From Novosphingobium sp. RL4 (GTDB taxonomy: Bacteria; Pseudomonadota; Alphaproteobacteria; Sphingomonadales; Sphingomonadaceae): a DNA stretch of 64,000 nt. The stretch is taken from positions 2,754,001 through 2,818,000 of the forward strand of contig NZ_CP141944.1 in NCBI RefSeq assembly GCF_035658495.1, in the 5' to 3' direction. The notes under the pieces were generated by a model. The model saw only the letters and a list, made by a program, of their open reading frames with translations. It did no database searches and had not been told where the DNA came from. Positions 41,640-50,499 of the stretch are shown here, piece after piece. Within the stretch, counting starts at the first letter, position 1. Each line of letters begins with the position of its first letter. Position numbers and translations under genes: made by a program.

Positions 41640-42245
41640 TCAACCGTGAATCCGCCCCAGCCGCTCACGCAGCAGGACGCGCGCCCCCATAGCGTCTCCA
41701 CGCCGATCGGCAAGCGGATAGCGCGCCAGTTCGCGGCCGAGCAGGTCGAAAGTAGTGAGTATCGCCCCCCAGTCGTCATCCTCGGGACGCGCAACCGGCA
41801 CGCCGTAGCCAAGCTCGCGCAGCAGGAGGACTTCGTAGGACAGGAGCGGCAGCGCCCAGCCCCGGGCGGAGGGGGCAACGCAGATCGCCTCCAGCAGCGC
41901 GCCAAGCGCCTGGTAAAGCGCGGGATAGGGATGGCGCTCGGGCAGGCAGGTGGCGGTAAGCGCCGTGACCCAGGCGATAGCGGCGGCGGGGAGCGGTTCA
42001 CCCAGCCATGGGCCGCGACTGGAAACCAGTTCGATGCGGGCGAAAGGAAGCTGACTATCGCTTTTCGAGCGGATTTCCGCCTCGACGCCGTTGCCGGGAA
42101 TCAGCACCGGCCGCAGTTCACGCCCCCTGCCTCCGGCGACATAGGCCGCGACGAGACCCGCTTCCGCCGTCAACAGGCGAACGATGGCGGCTGTTTCGCC
42201 GTGAGGCCGGGAGGCACAAACGATGGCGGAAGCGCGAAGCTGCAT
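41640..42245 (-). CDS. recO: DNA repair protein RecO
   Basis: The 201-residue protein has the RecO N-terminal OB-fold (ASAIVCASRPHGETAAIVRLLTAEAGLVAAYVAGGRGRELRPVLIPGN) and a helical C-terminal part with LLSYEVLLLRELGYG. The Cys4 zinc finger of many RecO proteins is not seen, and the protein is shorter than E. coli RecO, as in many alphaproteobacteria. RecO loads RecA on SSB-coated DNA with RecR. It is followed closely by leuB. The start at 42245 (MQLRASAIVCASRPHGETAA) fits the family N-terminus. Confidence 0.9.
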   Translation of the reverse strand: MQLRASAIVCASRPHGETAAIVRLLTAEAGLVAAYVAGGRGRELRPVLIPGNGVEAEIRSKSDSQLPFARIELVSSRGPWLGEPLPAAAIAWVTALTATCLPERHPYPALYQALGALLEAICVAPSARGWALPLLSYEVLLLRELGYGVPVARPEDDDWGAILTTFDLLGRELARYPLADRRGDAMGARVLLRERLGRIHG

Positions 42246-42339
42246 GATGCGGCTTGCAGGGCCTCAGCTACAGCGACGCACGATCAGGGAAACGAAACGC
42301 GAGAAGGCGTGGGACGACCCGGCCTTCGCGGGGCCGGAA

Positions 42340-42588
42340 CTACGAACCGGACTTGGCTTCGAGTGCGGCGATCCGGTCCTTGAGCGTTTCCACTTCGGCA
42401 CGCGAGGTGGCGGCAAGTTCCTTTACCGCTTCGAATTCCTCACGGGTGACATAGTCCATGTCGCCCATGAATTCCTTGAAGCGCTCACGCGCATTGTCGC
42501 GGGCTTCCCGGCCCACGCCGGCGAGCGTGCCGGCGGCACTGTTCATCATCTTGACGAAGTCGGCGACGAAAGGGTTTTCGCTTTGCAT
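42340..42588 (-). CDS. ubiK: UbiK-family ubiquinone biosynthesis accessory factor (BMFP domain)
   Basis: The 82-residue protein has an amphipathic N-terminus (NPFVADFVKMMNSAAGTLAG) and a C-terminal coiled coil with the BMFP signature YVTREEFEAVKELAATSRAEVETLKDRIAALEAK. Such proteins form trimers at the membrane and support aerobic ubiquinone synthesis (UbiK) or, in older naming, membrane fusion. The length is typical. It stands between tspO and recO on the same strand. The gene symbol rests on family resemblance only. Confidence 0.8.
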   Translation of the reverse strand: MQSENPFVADFVKMMNSAAGTLAGVGREARDNARERFKEFMGDMDYVTREEFEAVKELAATSRAEVETLKDRIAALEAKSGS

Positions 42589-42635
42589 GGGAGCCTATTT
42601 GGTATGTTGCGCGAAGCCGCGCAAGAGCCCTTTGC

Positions 42636-43190
42636 TCAAATCTCGAAGCGTTCCACCGCCCGCGGCCCTTCAGCACCATCGAGAGAGGTATTTGCCTCAA
42701 GAAACGCGTAGTTCAGGTATGTCGCGAAGCAGATCCACACGAGATAGGGCACGAGCAGCAGCGCCGCGACGGGGCGAATCCGCCAGAACAGCGCTATCGT
42801 CAGAAGCACCGCGAAATCCATCGCCGCGATCACCGCGAGTCCGATGGTCATCTGATGGGCGCCGAAGAACACCGGGCTCCACGCCAGGTTGAGCGCGAAC
42901 TGCAGGACGAACGCGGCCACCGCCAGCCCGCGTCCGCGCGCGCCGCGCGCCGAACAGACCATCGCCAGCGCCACGCCCATCAACACATAGAGTAGCGTCC
43001 AGACGATCGGGAAGGCGATGGGCGGCGGATAAGTGGCGGGCTTTGCCAATGCATCGAACCAGGCATTGCCGGGCCCGCTCTGCGAAACCTTGCCCGAGAT
43101 GAAGCCCAGCAGCACGACCAGCGGGACGAGCACAAGCGACCAGCGCAGCAGGCTGGCGCGCAACTGGCCCGACGAAGCGATCAGGTTCAT
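42636..43190 (-). CDS. tspO: TspO/MBR family tryptophan-rich sensory protein
   Basis: The 184-residue protein has five membrane helices and the TspO pattern: GNAWFDALAKPATYPPPIAFPIVWTLLYVLMGVALAMV, then FALNLAWSPVFFGAHQMTIGLAVIA and VPYLVWICFATYLNYAFLEAN. It is slightly longer than the roughly 160-residue average, mainly at the N-terminus. TspO binds porphyrins and cholesterol-like ligands and is linked to tetrapyrrole and stress regulation. It lies upstream of ubiK on the same strand, 47 bp apart. A 105-bp gap separates it from the tlyA stop. Confidence 0.92.
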   Translation of the reverse strand: MNLIASSGQLRASLLRWSLVLVPLVVLLGFISGKVSQSGPGNAWFDALAKPATYPPPIAFPIVWTLLYVLMGVALAMVCSARGARGRGLAVAAFVLQFALNLAWSPVFFGAHQMTIGLAVIAAMDFAVLLTIALFWRIRPVAALLLVPYLVWICFATYLNYAFLEANTSLDGAEGPRAVERFEI

Positions 43191-43295
43191 TCCCCTAGCA
43201 ACTCCCGAATCAGGAAAACCGCGACATCAGGCGGTGGATTCCGGCAAGTTGTGTAACGAGCCTGCCCGGCGCGCAATCACCTGATATCCCGAAAT

Positions 43296-44090
43296 TCATC
43301 CACGTTGCGCCGAAACGAGAAACTCGACGTTACCTTCCGGGCCCTTGATCGGACTTTCGACGATCCCCTGGATCGCCCAGCCATCGCCTTCGAGCCAGTC
43401 CCGCACCTCGTTGCAGACTCGCTCGTGCAACAGGGGGTCGCGCACGACTCCGCCCTTCCCCACCTCGCCCCGTCCGACTTCGAACTGCGGCTTGATAAGC
43501 GCAACCAGCCTGCATTCGGGTGCGGCAAGGCGGAGCGGTACTTCGAGAACCTTTGCGAGCCCGATGAAGCTCGCATCGCAGACGACCCAGTTGCACGATG
43601 CATCGATCTGCTGCGCCGTGAGCACGCGGGCGCTGGTCTGTTCCAGCACGGTTACGCGCGGGTCCTGACGCAGCTTCCAGGCGAGCTGATTGGTGCCCGA
43701 ATCCACCGCAAACACGCGCTCAGCGCCATTGCTGAGCAGCACGTCGGTGAACCCGCCCGTGGAACTGCCGATGTCCATGGCGACAGCCCCCGCCGGGTCG
43801 AGGCCGAAATGCTCGATCGCATGAGCCAGCTTGATGCCCCCACGCGAAACCCAGGGGTGATCGCGCCCGCGCACTTCAAGCGGCGCGTCGGCCTTAAGGC
43901 TCTGCCCGGGCTTGGCGATCTTGGTCTCGCCGGAAAACACCAGCCCTGCCAGCACCAGCGCCTGCGCACGCGTGCGGCTTTCGGCAAGCCCGCGGTCCAC
44001 CAACGCCTGATCGACACGCAATTTTGCGGATGCCCCCTTGGAATGCGGAGCTTTCTTTTCGACGGAGCGGGGTTCGGACGGGTCAGTCAT
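43296..44090 (-). CDS. tlyA: TlyA-like rRNA (cytidine-2'-O) methyltransferase
   Basis: The 264-residue protein starts MTDPSEPRSVEKKAPHSKGA. After a short basic tail comes an S4 RNA-binding domain (LRVDQALVDRGLAESRTRAQALVLAG, about residues 25-85) and an FtsJ-like SAM domain with AVAMDIGSSTGGFTDVLLSNGAERVFAVDSG. Catalytic residues of the K-D-K-E type appear in the Lys/Asp/Lys positions of the FtsJ domain (HPWVSRGGIKLAHA; VVCDASFI; ALIKPQFE). TlyA methylates 16S and 23S rRNA cytidines and was once called a hemolysin. Start 44090 is preferred over an upstream Met. Its 5' end is divergent from the lipoprotein gene at 44138. Confidence 0.92.
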   Translation of the reverse strand: MTDPSEPRSVEKKAPHSKGASAKLRVDQALVDRGLAESRTRAQALVLAGLVFSGETKIAKPGQSLKADAPLEVRGRDHPWVSRGGIKLAHAIEHFGLDPAGAVAMDIGSSTGGFTDVLLSNGAERVFAVDSGTNQLAWKLRQDPRVTVLEQTSARVLTAQQIDASCNWVVCDASFIGLAKVLEVPLRLAAPECRLVALIKPQFEVGRGEVGKGGVVRDPLLHERVCNEVRDWLEGDGWAIQGIVESPIKGPEGNVEFLVSAQRG

Positions 44091-44137
44091 GGCTTTGCAT
44101 ACTTGAGATGAAGCGCGCCTCATTCCATACCGGGATC

Positions 44138-44677
44138 ATGAAGGCAAATCCGCGCCGACGCCCGGCTCTCTCCGCGTTCCCCCAGAAACTCGCTTTCGCC
44201 CCGCTCGCCGCGCTGGCGATGGTCGCCGGCTGCGTAGCGCCGAGCAGCCCGCCGCCTGCACCGCGCCCGGCGCCTGCCCCCGTCGCGCCTCCCGCTCCGA
44301 CAGCCCCGCCTGCCGCAGACTGGCGAGACGCCCCGCAGACACCGGGCGACTGGAGCATCGCCTCGCCAGGTATCGCCAGCTTCGCCAATGGCACTTTCGG
44401 AATACGCTGCAATCGAGGATCGGCCACGGTATCACTGTTCCGCAGCGGCGCGGCGAACGGCTCGGTACCGCTTTCCATCTCCACCTCGGACACCAGCCGC
44501 GTGCTCACGGCATCGCCCGTGAACGGCGGCGTTCAGGTGGACCTGCCGGCACGGGACCGCCTGCTTGACGCCATGGCCTTCAGCCGCGGTCGCTTTGCCG
44601 CCGAAGTCCAGGGCATGGCGCCGCTCTACATCCCGAGCTGGACCGAAATCTCGCGCGTCATCGAGGACTGTCGCTGA
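44138..44677 (+). CDS. putative lipoprotein with proline-rich linker
   Basis: The protein of about 179 residues starts MKANPRRRPALSAFPQKLAF. It has a lipobox at VAGC (about residues 29-32), then a Pro/Ala linker of about 30 residues and a compact domain with two Cys (GIRCNRGS and the terminal EDCR). ATG 44138 gives a normal signal peptide; ATG 44108 would add ten residues. It resembles in layout, not sequence, the lipoprotein at 1029-1511. No family is recognised. It is divergent from tlyA, and a hairpin lies 34 bp after its stop codon. Confidence 0.75.
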   Translation: MKANPRRRPALSAFPQKLAFAPLAALAMVAGCVAPSSPPPAPRPAPAPVAPPAPTAPPAADWRDAPQTPGDWSIASPGIASFANGTFGIRCNRGSATVSLFRSGAANGSVPLSISTSDTSRVLTASPVNGGVQVDLPARDRLLDAMAFSRGRFAAEVQGMAPLYIPSWTEISRVIEDCR

Positions 44678-44710
44678 GAGCGCAACGTGCAAAATTGAAC
44701 AGGAATCGTG

Positions 44711-44745
44711 GCGAGAAGGCGGATAAATAGCCCATAACTTCTCGC
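44711..44745 (+). terminator. hairpin after the lipoprotein gene
   Basis: A perfect 8-bp inverted repeat, GCGAGAAG (44711-44718) and CTTCTCGC (44738-44745), with a 19-nt AT-containing loop begins 34 bp past the stop codon. A short T-rich stretch occurs further on (GTTTTC at about 44757). It is a plausible but not strong terminator. Confidence 0.45.
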
Positions 44746-45022
44746 CCTTCCGGAATGTTTTCACGTCATTTCAAGGGCATTCGGGCCGCACTTTCCAGCC
44801 CCCGAAATCGAGCCGTCAAAGCGGCGCGAAGGCTGGGGAAAACTCACCCGAAGCGTCGATAATGACCGCAAAAAATATGAATTCAAGACTTGTTGTGCGG
44901 TGCGGAATCGGACACAAATTTTCTCAGGACGACGGGCCCCGGGAAACGCGCCCGAGAGTTACCGAAGTCCGGCCGCTTCAGTGCGGCAACCTTGGCTCAA
45001 CAGCGCGAAAGGAGGTGATCCG

Positions 45023-45079
45023 ATGTCTCATGGTTCAGCAGAGAGGTCGGCAATTTCCGTCGCGAGGCATTATCGCTAA
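45023..45079 (+). CDS. 18-codon leader-type ORF behind a 14-nt perfect Shine-Dalgarno
   Basis: The encoded peptide is MSHGSAERSAISVARHYR. Directly upstream, AAAGGAGGTGATCC (45008-45021) is fully complementary to the conserved 3' end of 16S rRNA, 7 nt before ATG from the GGAGG core. Downstream are an AGCGA/TCGCT hairpin, a GCGGC/GCCGC hairpin and a strong terminator-like stem ending at 45170. The peptide has no run of a regulatory amino acid, so classical attenuation of ilvE, which starts 325 bp later, is unlikely. The unit could be a small mRNA, a dual-function small RNA or a ribosome-binding RNA. Translation is inferred. Confidence 0.5.
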   Translation: MSHGSAERSAISVARHYR

Positions 45080-45136
45080 ATTTTGATGAAGCGATAAAGG
45101 CTTTCGCTGGCGGCACTTCCCGGCCGCTGACCATGC

Positions 45137-45170
45137 GAAGGGCCGCACCGGGCAACCGGGGCGGCCCTTC
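45137..45170 (+). terminator. strong hairpin ending the small transcribed unit
   Basis: A perfect 10-bp stem, GAAGGGCCGC (45137-45146) with GCGGCCCTTC (45161-45170), encloses a 14-nt loop that itself contains CCGGG and CCGG. TCATTTGC follows. It is well placed to end a short transcript covering the 18-codon ORF. Confidence 0.65.
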
Positions 45171-45494
45171 TCATTTGCATGGCGCGTATTGATTCCCGCA
45201 GGTCGAACGCCGTCTCCGGGCAGGGTTTCTCGGGCTGTCGCCTCGCAAGGTCACGCCTCCGGCTTATCCTCCCCGCATCGCGGCAAGCGAATTTCGCACT
45301 GGCACTTGCGGGTTTTCCGGGGCTAAGGCCGTTCCGCGACAGTTTTCCCGCCGATCTGCGGACGGCCCATGCCATGGCTCCGCCCGCTGCAGCGTGGTAA
45401 TACTATAAAATTGAGTATCAAAATTACTTTTCGGTTGCCTTGAGTGTAATTTTCATTCAACGGAGCCGGAACGTCTACAAGAGGATTTCGTTCG

Positions 45495-46595
<1,101 letters not shown>

Positions 46596-46604
46596 ACATG
46601 AAGC

Positions 46605-46635
46605 AAGCATCGGGGAGCCATTCTCCCTGATGCTT
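46605..46635 (+). terminator. intrinsic-type terminator after ilvE
   Basis: A 13-bp stem (46605-46617 with 46623-46635, one G-U pair) and a 5-nt loop lie 9 bp after the ilvE stop codon. The arm starts AAGCATCGGGGAG. It is followed by TACTTCTACC, a weak pyrimidine tract. Confidence 0.75.
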
Positions 46636-46710
46636 TACTTCTACCTTTCCGGCGCGCCCCGCTCTCGCGGTTGGCGCGCCGATTGCATCGGACATCGTCG
46701 GCCTCGGCGT

Positions 46711-47049
46711 TCAAGCCCCTGCCGGTGTCCGCGTGATCTCCATGAACTTGCGAAAAGTGGCATGTGTCGCCTCGGCGTCCTTCTGAAGCTCTTCCGCCAG
46801 CGCAACGTGCGCAAGGCTCAGCATGAGGTTCATCAGCCTGTCATCCGCCTGATCGAACTCGTGCAGCCCGCGCGCATCGAGATGATCGAGAGCGGCGCCA
46901 AGATGCGCGCTGGCCGCCACGTAGAACGCCTCACGCTGCTCTTTCAAAGAACGGCCACGTTGCTCGGCACGCGCGGCGGAGCCACCGATGGCCCATTGCG
47001 ACACGAAGGGTTCCAGCACCGCGAATCCCGCCGGAAGCGATACGCTCAT
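46711..47049 (-). CDS. small protein coupled to a Rieske oxygenase gene
   Basis: The 112-residue protein starts MSVSLPAGFAVLEPFVSQWA. It is mainly helical (QRGRSLKEQREAFYVAASAHLGAALDHLDARGLHEFDQADDRLMNLMLSLAHVALAEELQKDAE), with no signal peptide or metal motif. Its ATG overlaps the Rieske oxygenase stop codon (ATGA at 47046-47049), so the two are co-translated. It is too short for a normal Rieske beta subunit and lacks that fold's pattern. It may be a chaperone, assembly factor or reduced partner subunit of the oxygenase. Family is not recognised. Confidence 0.7.
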   Translation of the reverse strand: MSVSLPAGFAVLEPFVSQWAIGGSAARAEQRGRSLKEQREAFYVAASAHLGAALDHLDARGLHEFDQADDRLMNLMLSLAHVALAEELQKDAEATHATFRKFMEITRTPAGA

Positions 47050-48245
47050 CGCACCACCTCCAGCCGCTCGGCGCGAAAGGCCTGCACCATACGCTCGACC
47101 TCGTTGAACAGGTGCCGGCAAAGCGATTCCTGAGACTGGAAATGGATATGCCGCAAGGCCCCGCTGGCGAGCCCTTTGTGCCCGCGTTCGATCACCGATC
47201 TATCCTCGGCATGAACATCCCGGGCCGTCGCCATGACATATTCACGAGCGAACCGCTCACTCGCACTCTCGTCTTCCCCCACCCAGTAAAGCCGGATAAC
47301 CCCACGAGAACGATCATGGGCGAGCGGCATGACCACGTGCGAGAAATGCTGCACCGGTGAGCCGAACAGGAAGAAGTTCGGGAACAGCGCCAGATAGTCC
47401 TTCACGGTTTCGGCGCCGAACAAACCATCCGCCATGGCGGATACCCCGCCGCGCCTGAAAGCCTCGCCCTGTATCGGCGCGGGGGGAGGCATATTCGGGT
47501 TCGTCCAGATCCGTTGCGCTCGGTGGGCCCCATGAAAATCGTAGGAGACCGGATAACCGAACGGATTGTCCGCGCTGCAAACCGGTTGCGCGGCAGCAGG
47601 GTGAATGAAGCGCAGATGATAGTTTTCCTGGAAATTATCGAACGTCAGCTTCCAGTTCGCGTCGATCTCGTAGACATATTCCGAGAAGGTGGTGGCGCGG
47701 CCCACCGGCATCTGCTCCAGCTTTTCCGCAAGCGGTCCCAGTTCCTCACGCAGGCTCATCGCGGGCGTTCCGAAGTGAACGAAGATGAGGCCGCCAATCA
47801 CCTCGCAGGCCAGGCCGGGCAAAGCGCAATCCGACTTGGAAACGTGGAAGGATTCGAAATCCGGCGCGGAGATGAGTCCGCCGTCCAGCCCGAAAGTCCA
47901 CATGTGATAGGGGCAACTGAAGGTGCTCTGCTTTCCCTCGCAGGCATCGACCAACTGGGTGCCGCGATGCGTGCAGACATTGTGGAAAGCCCGGATCACC
48001 CCGTCCTTGCCGTGCGTGACGAGGATGGACGCCTTGAGCACCTCGACCTCGCGGCGGATGAAACTGCCACGATCGGGAACCTCGCAGACATGGCCGATCT
48101 GGAGCCAATTACGGCGAAACACCGCCTCTCGCTCCAGTTCGAACCAGTCCGGATCGTGGTAGGGTGCGGCGGGCACAGGCCGCGTGCCAAGCCACGCCAG
48201 TTCGTCCTTGCCCACCGGCTCGAAGGCCGCGTCCTGCCCGTTCAT
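47046..48245 (-). CDS. Rieske non-heme iron oxygenase, alpha subunit
   Basis: The 399-residue protein has a Rieske centre with C91-x-H93 (CTHRG) and C111-x2-H114 (CPYHMW) and a mononuclear site in DNFQENYHLRFIHPA. The Trp-rich CPYHMWTFGLDG differs from the CPFHGW of the other two Rieske proteins in the window, so it is a different lineage, closer in layout to choline/carnitine-type or GbcA-like monooxygenases. It overlaps the small gene at 46711 and lies 53 bp downstream of a TetR gene on the same strand. No ferredoxin or reductase is adjacent. Substrate is unknown. Confidence 0.92.
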   Translation of the reverse strand: MNGQDAAFEPVGKDELAWLGTRPVPAAPYHDPDWFELEREAVFRRNWLQIGHVCEVPDRGSFIRREVEVLKASILVTHGKDGVIRAFHNVCTHRGTQLVDACEGKQSTFSCPYHMWTFGLDGGLISAPDFESFHVSKSDCALPGLACEVIGGLIFVHFGTPAMSLREELGPLAEKLEQMPVGRATTFSEYVYEIDANWKLTFDNFQENYHLRFIHPAAAQPVCSADNPFGYPVSYDFHGAHRAQRIWTNPNMPPPAPIQGEAFRRGGVSAMADGLFGAETVKDYLALFPNFFLFGSPVQHFSHVVMPLAHDRSRGVIRLYWVGEDESASERFAREYVMATARDVHAEDRSVIERGHKGLASGALRHIHFQSQESLCRHLFNEVERMVQAFRAERLEVVR

Positions 48246-48298
48246 TGCATCCTCTCCCTTGCTTTTGTCGGGAGCAGGATATGGTAGCCTATCGATTC

Positions 48299-48943
48299 TT
48301 ACAACACATCTGTCGTAATATCGCGGCCTGGCGTAACGCCTATCAGGCGCAGCATGGCGAGTTGGCTCTTCGCCAGCCGTTCGACGACATCGTCCAGCGG
48401 CAGGTCAGGCCGGACGCTATTGCGATAGACGCGCGGCCCGATCATCGCCCATGTCAGCAGCAATGTGCTGAACGATTCCGCGTCGATGTCCGTTTCTCCC
48501 ATCTCCGCGAACTGCTCGCGTAACCCGTCCACAAGGGCATCCCAATGGGGGTAGCGATTGCCGATACGGCCCGGCGCGAGGAATTCCTCGGTCCAGAGCG
48601 CGATCACCTCGGGATTTTCGAGCACGAAGCGGGTGATGAAGCGGGTGCGGTTCTCTGCCGTGTCGGACGGTGCGAATGCGGCCGCCAACTGGTTTGCCGA
48701 CCATTCCCGAACCGCCACCAACAAGGCATCGCGGCTGTCGAAATGGTAATAGACGGTGGTGCGGTTAACACCCGCTTCGCGCGCAACTTCGGACAGCGAA
48801 AGCGCTTCGGTCCCTTTTTCCGACATCAGCCGCACAGCCGTGTCGATCAGGACCCCATGGGTTTCCTCGAAGCCCTTGTTGCGGCGGCGCGAAGGCTGCC
48901 GCCGGCCCGCCGGAGTTCCCGGTGCGTCGATCGGTTTAGTCAT
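48299..48943 (-). CDS. TetR-family transcriptional regulator
   Basis: The 214-residue protein starts at 48943 (MTKPIDAPGTPAGRRQPSRR) with the ribosome site GGAGG 5 nt upstream. The helix-turn-helix covers about residues 28-72 (LIDTAVRLMSEKGTEALSLSEVAREAGVNRTTVYYHFDSRDALLVAV). The ligand domain shows no recognisable motif. It precedes the Rieske oxygenase gene and is divergent from the glutathione transferase gene at 49151, so it may repress both directions. A 6-bp palindrome in the 207-bp shared region is a candidate operator. Confidence 0.92.
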   Translation of the reverse strand: MTKPIDAPGTPAGRRQPSRRRNKGFEETHGVLIDTAVRLMSEKGTEALSLSEVAREAGVNRTTVYYHFDSRDALLVAVREWSANQLAAAFAPSDTAENRTRFITRFVLENPEVIALWTEEFLAPGRIGNRYPHWDALVDGLREQFAEMGETDIDAESFSTLLLTWAMIGPRVYRNSVRPDLPLDDVVERLAKSQLAMLRLIGVTPGRDITTDVL

Positions 48944-49004
48944 TCGCCTCCTGCCAGTTTGCCGGCGCCGTTTTGCCGAGTGCCGTATAAAACCACTAGC
49001 TGAT

Positions 49005-49023
49005 TGATTTACAATCGAAATCA
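49005..49023. promoter_or_regulatory. candidate TetR operator
   Basis: TGATTT (49005-49010) and AAATCA (49018-49023) form a perfect inverted repeat with a 7-nt spacer. It lies in the AT-rich centre of the divergent region between the TetR gene and the glutathione transferase gene. Such spacing is normal for a TetR dimer; binding is inferred. Confidence 0.45.
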
Positions 49024-49150
49024 CCGACAGTCGAGTATCTCTTCGGACTATTGTGTCGCCCACAGCACAAAGGTCGCAATCAGCCGCATCGGGGTTGCCG
49101 CCCGAGAAGGCCATTCCTAGATCAGCCCCCACGACATCAAGGAGTTGCTC

Positions 49151-49999
49151 ATGTCCGATCCCACTTACACGCCGCCGAAAGTCTGGACCTGGGACAAGGG
49201 GAACGGCGGCGAATGGGCGAGCATCAATCGTCCGGTTTCCGGGGCGACGCACGACAAGGAACTGCCACGCGGAGAGCACCCCCTGCAACTCTACTCGCTA
49301 GGTACTCCCAATGGGCAAAAGGTCACGATCCTGCTGGAAGAACTGATTGCCGCAGGGGTAGCGGAGGCGGAATACGACGCCTGGCTCATTAATATCGGCG
49401 AAGGCGACCAGTTCGGTTCGGGCTTCGTTTCGGTGAATCCGAACTCGAAGATCCCCGCCCTGCTGGACTATTCCGCAGACAAGCCGGTGCGGATTTTCGA
49501 ATCGGGCGCTATCCTGCTCTATCTTGCGGAAAAGTTCGGCAAGTTCGTGCCGGCCAACTATCCCGAGCGCGCGGAGTGCCTGTCCTGGCTGATGTGGCAG
49601 ATGTCGACGGCTCCGCTGATCGGCGGCGGTTTCGGACATTTCTACGCCTATGCACCCGAGAAGTTCGAATATCCGATCAATCGCTATGCCATGGAAACGA
49701 AGCGCATCCTCGACGTGGCGGACAAGCGCCTCGGCGAGTCGCGCTATCTGGCGGGAAGCGAATATTCTATCGCTGACATAGCCGCCTATGGCTGGTTCGG
49801 CGGCTTCGTGCGCGGCGACGCCTATGGCGATGCGGCGACTTTCCTTGACGTTGCCAGCTACGAAAACCTGATGCGCTGGGGCGAGGAAGTCGGCGCCCGC
49901 ACGCCGGTTCAACGCGGCCGGATCGTAAACCGCAACGGTGAAGGCATGGTCCGCGAACGGCATTCCGCCGCCGATATCGACATTGTTCTCAAGGCCTGA
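49151..49999 (+). CDS. glutathione S-transferase, YghU-like
   Basis: The 282-residue protein starts at ATG 49151 (MSDPTYTPPKVWTWDKGNGG) with AAGGAG 7 nt upstream; the TTG at 49145 is unlikely. The thioredoxin-like N-terminal domain (LQLYSLGTPNGQKVTILLEEL, then VNPNSKIPALLDY and FESGAILLYLAEKFG) is followed by an all-helical domain. The N-terminal extension with WTWDKGNGGEWASINRP is the hallmark of the nu-class YghU type. It probably conjugates or reduces disulphides or peroxides with glutathione. It is divergent from the TetR gene, which suggests induction by a toxic substrate or product. Confidence 0.92.
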   Translation: MSDPTYTPPKVWTWDKGNGGEWASINRPVSGATHDKELPRGEHPLQLYSLGTPNGQKVTILLEELIAAGVAEAEYDAWLINIGEGDQFGSGFVSVNPNSKIPALLDYSADKPVRIFESGAILLYLAEKFGKFVPANYPERAECLSWLMWQMSTAPLIGGGFGHFYAYAPEKFEYPINRYAMETKRILDVADKRLGESRYLAGSEYSIADIAAYGWFGGFVRGDAYGDAATFLDVASYENLMRWGEEVGARTPVQRGRIVNRNGEGMVRERHSAADIDIVLKA

Positions 50000-50082
50000 G
50001 CCTGCTGAAATGCCGGCGCTGGAAAACTCTCTTCAAAGGGCTTTTCAGCGCCCGCATTAGCCGCTAAGCGCGCATTCCCTGC

Positions 50083-50157
50083 TGGGGCGTCGCCAAGTGG
50101 TAAGGCACCGGTTTTTGGTACCGGCATTCGCAGGTTCGAATCCTGCCGCCCCAGCCA
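50083..50157 (+). tRNA. tRNA-Gln(UUG)
   Basis: The 75-nt gene folds into a cloverleaf. The acceptor is TGGGGCG (50083-50089) with CGCCCCA (50147-50153), the discriminator base is G, and the CCA end is encoded. The anticodon loop TTTTGGT carries TTG, which reads CAA (Gln). The T-arm has the standard GGTTCGAATC. It stands alone between the glutathione transferase and a siderophore-type receptor. Confidence 0.95.
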
Positions 50158-50438
50158 GGTAGTTCTGCTGAAGTTATGATATGCCAATCATGCGGCATGT
50201 CCTCCATTCGGCATTAGCGGCGTTGAGCTTTAAGTTCCGTCTCCCCAAATCAAACCCTCGCGCCCCATCACCTGATCGCGTTTCAGAATGCGAGCGGCGC
50301 CCACAGCAAACTGCTGCCCTGCACCGGCCAGACAAGGCCGGGCTCATATCCGCGCACCCTCGGACTGCCGACCGGCGCAACCACCTTCCCGAACACCGCC
50401 GACCGCGAAATGCCGAGACGTTTCGCGACGGCACTATT
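50158..50438. other. intergenic stretch before the siderophore receptor, no gene seen
   Basis: About 280 bp between the tRNA and the Fur-like palindrome hold no reading frame with coding character on either strand. No other repeat or RNA structure was noticed. The promoter of the TonB receptor gene is expected at its right end. Confidence 0.5.
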
Positions 50439-50457
50439 GCAAATGTTTCGCATTTGC
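50439..50457. promoter_or_regulatory. Fur-box-like palindrome
   Basis: GCAAATG (50439-50445) and CATTTGC (50451-50457) form a perfect 7-bp inverted repeat with spacer TTTCG, preceded by ATT. The arrangement is close to known proteobacterial Fur operators of the TGCAAAT/ATTTGCA kind. It lies 42 bp before the TTG start of the siderophore-type receptor, so iron repression of that gene is likely. A near-repeat of ATTTGCG follows at once. Confidence 0.6.
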
Positions 50458-50499
50458 GTATTTGCGCGACCATAAGTTTGATGTTCAGGGAGATTAGTT

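Larger units (their letters stand above)
44746..45494. other. 750-bp intergenic region with a small structured unit
   Basis: No long gene is convincing here. It holds an 18-codon ORF with an extreme Shine-Dalgarno (45023-45079), hairpins, a strong terminator-like hairpin (45137-45170), and then an AT-rich stretch (about 45400-45470) that probably carries the ilvE promoter. The 73-codon frame at 45179-45400 is not convincing as a gene. Confidence 0.5.

Noticed and set aside
45179..45400. Plus-strand frame of 73 codons before ilvE
   Set aside because: It has no ribosome site, begins inside the terminator tail and has a shadow-like composition.
49909..50187. Minus-strand frame of 92 codons over the tRNA
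   Set aside because: It contains the GRQDSNLRMPVPKTGALPLG type translation that arises from reading a tRNA gene backwards; the tRNA cloverleaf explains the sequence.
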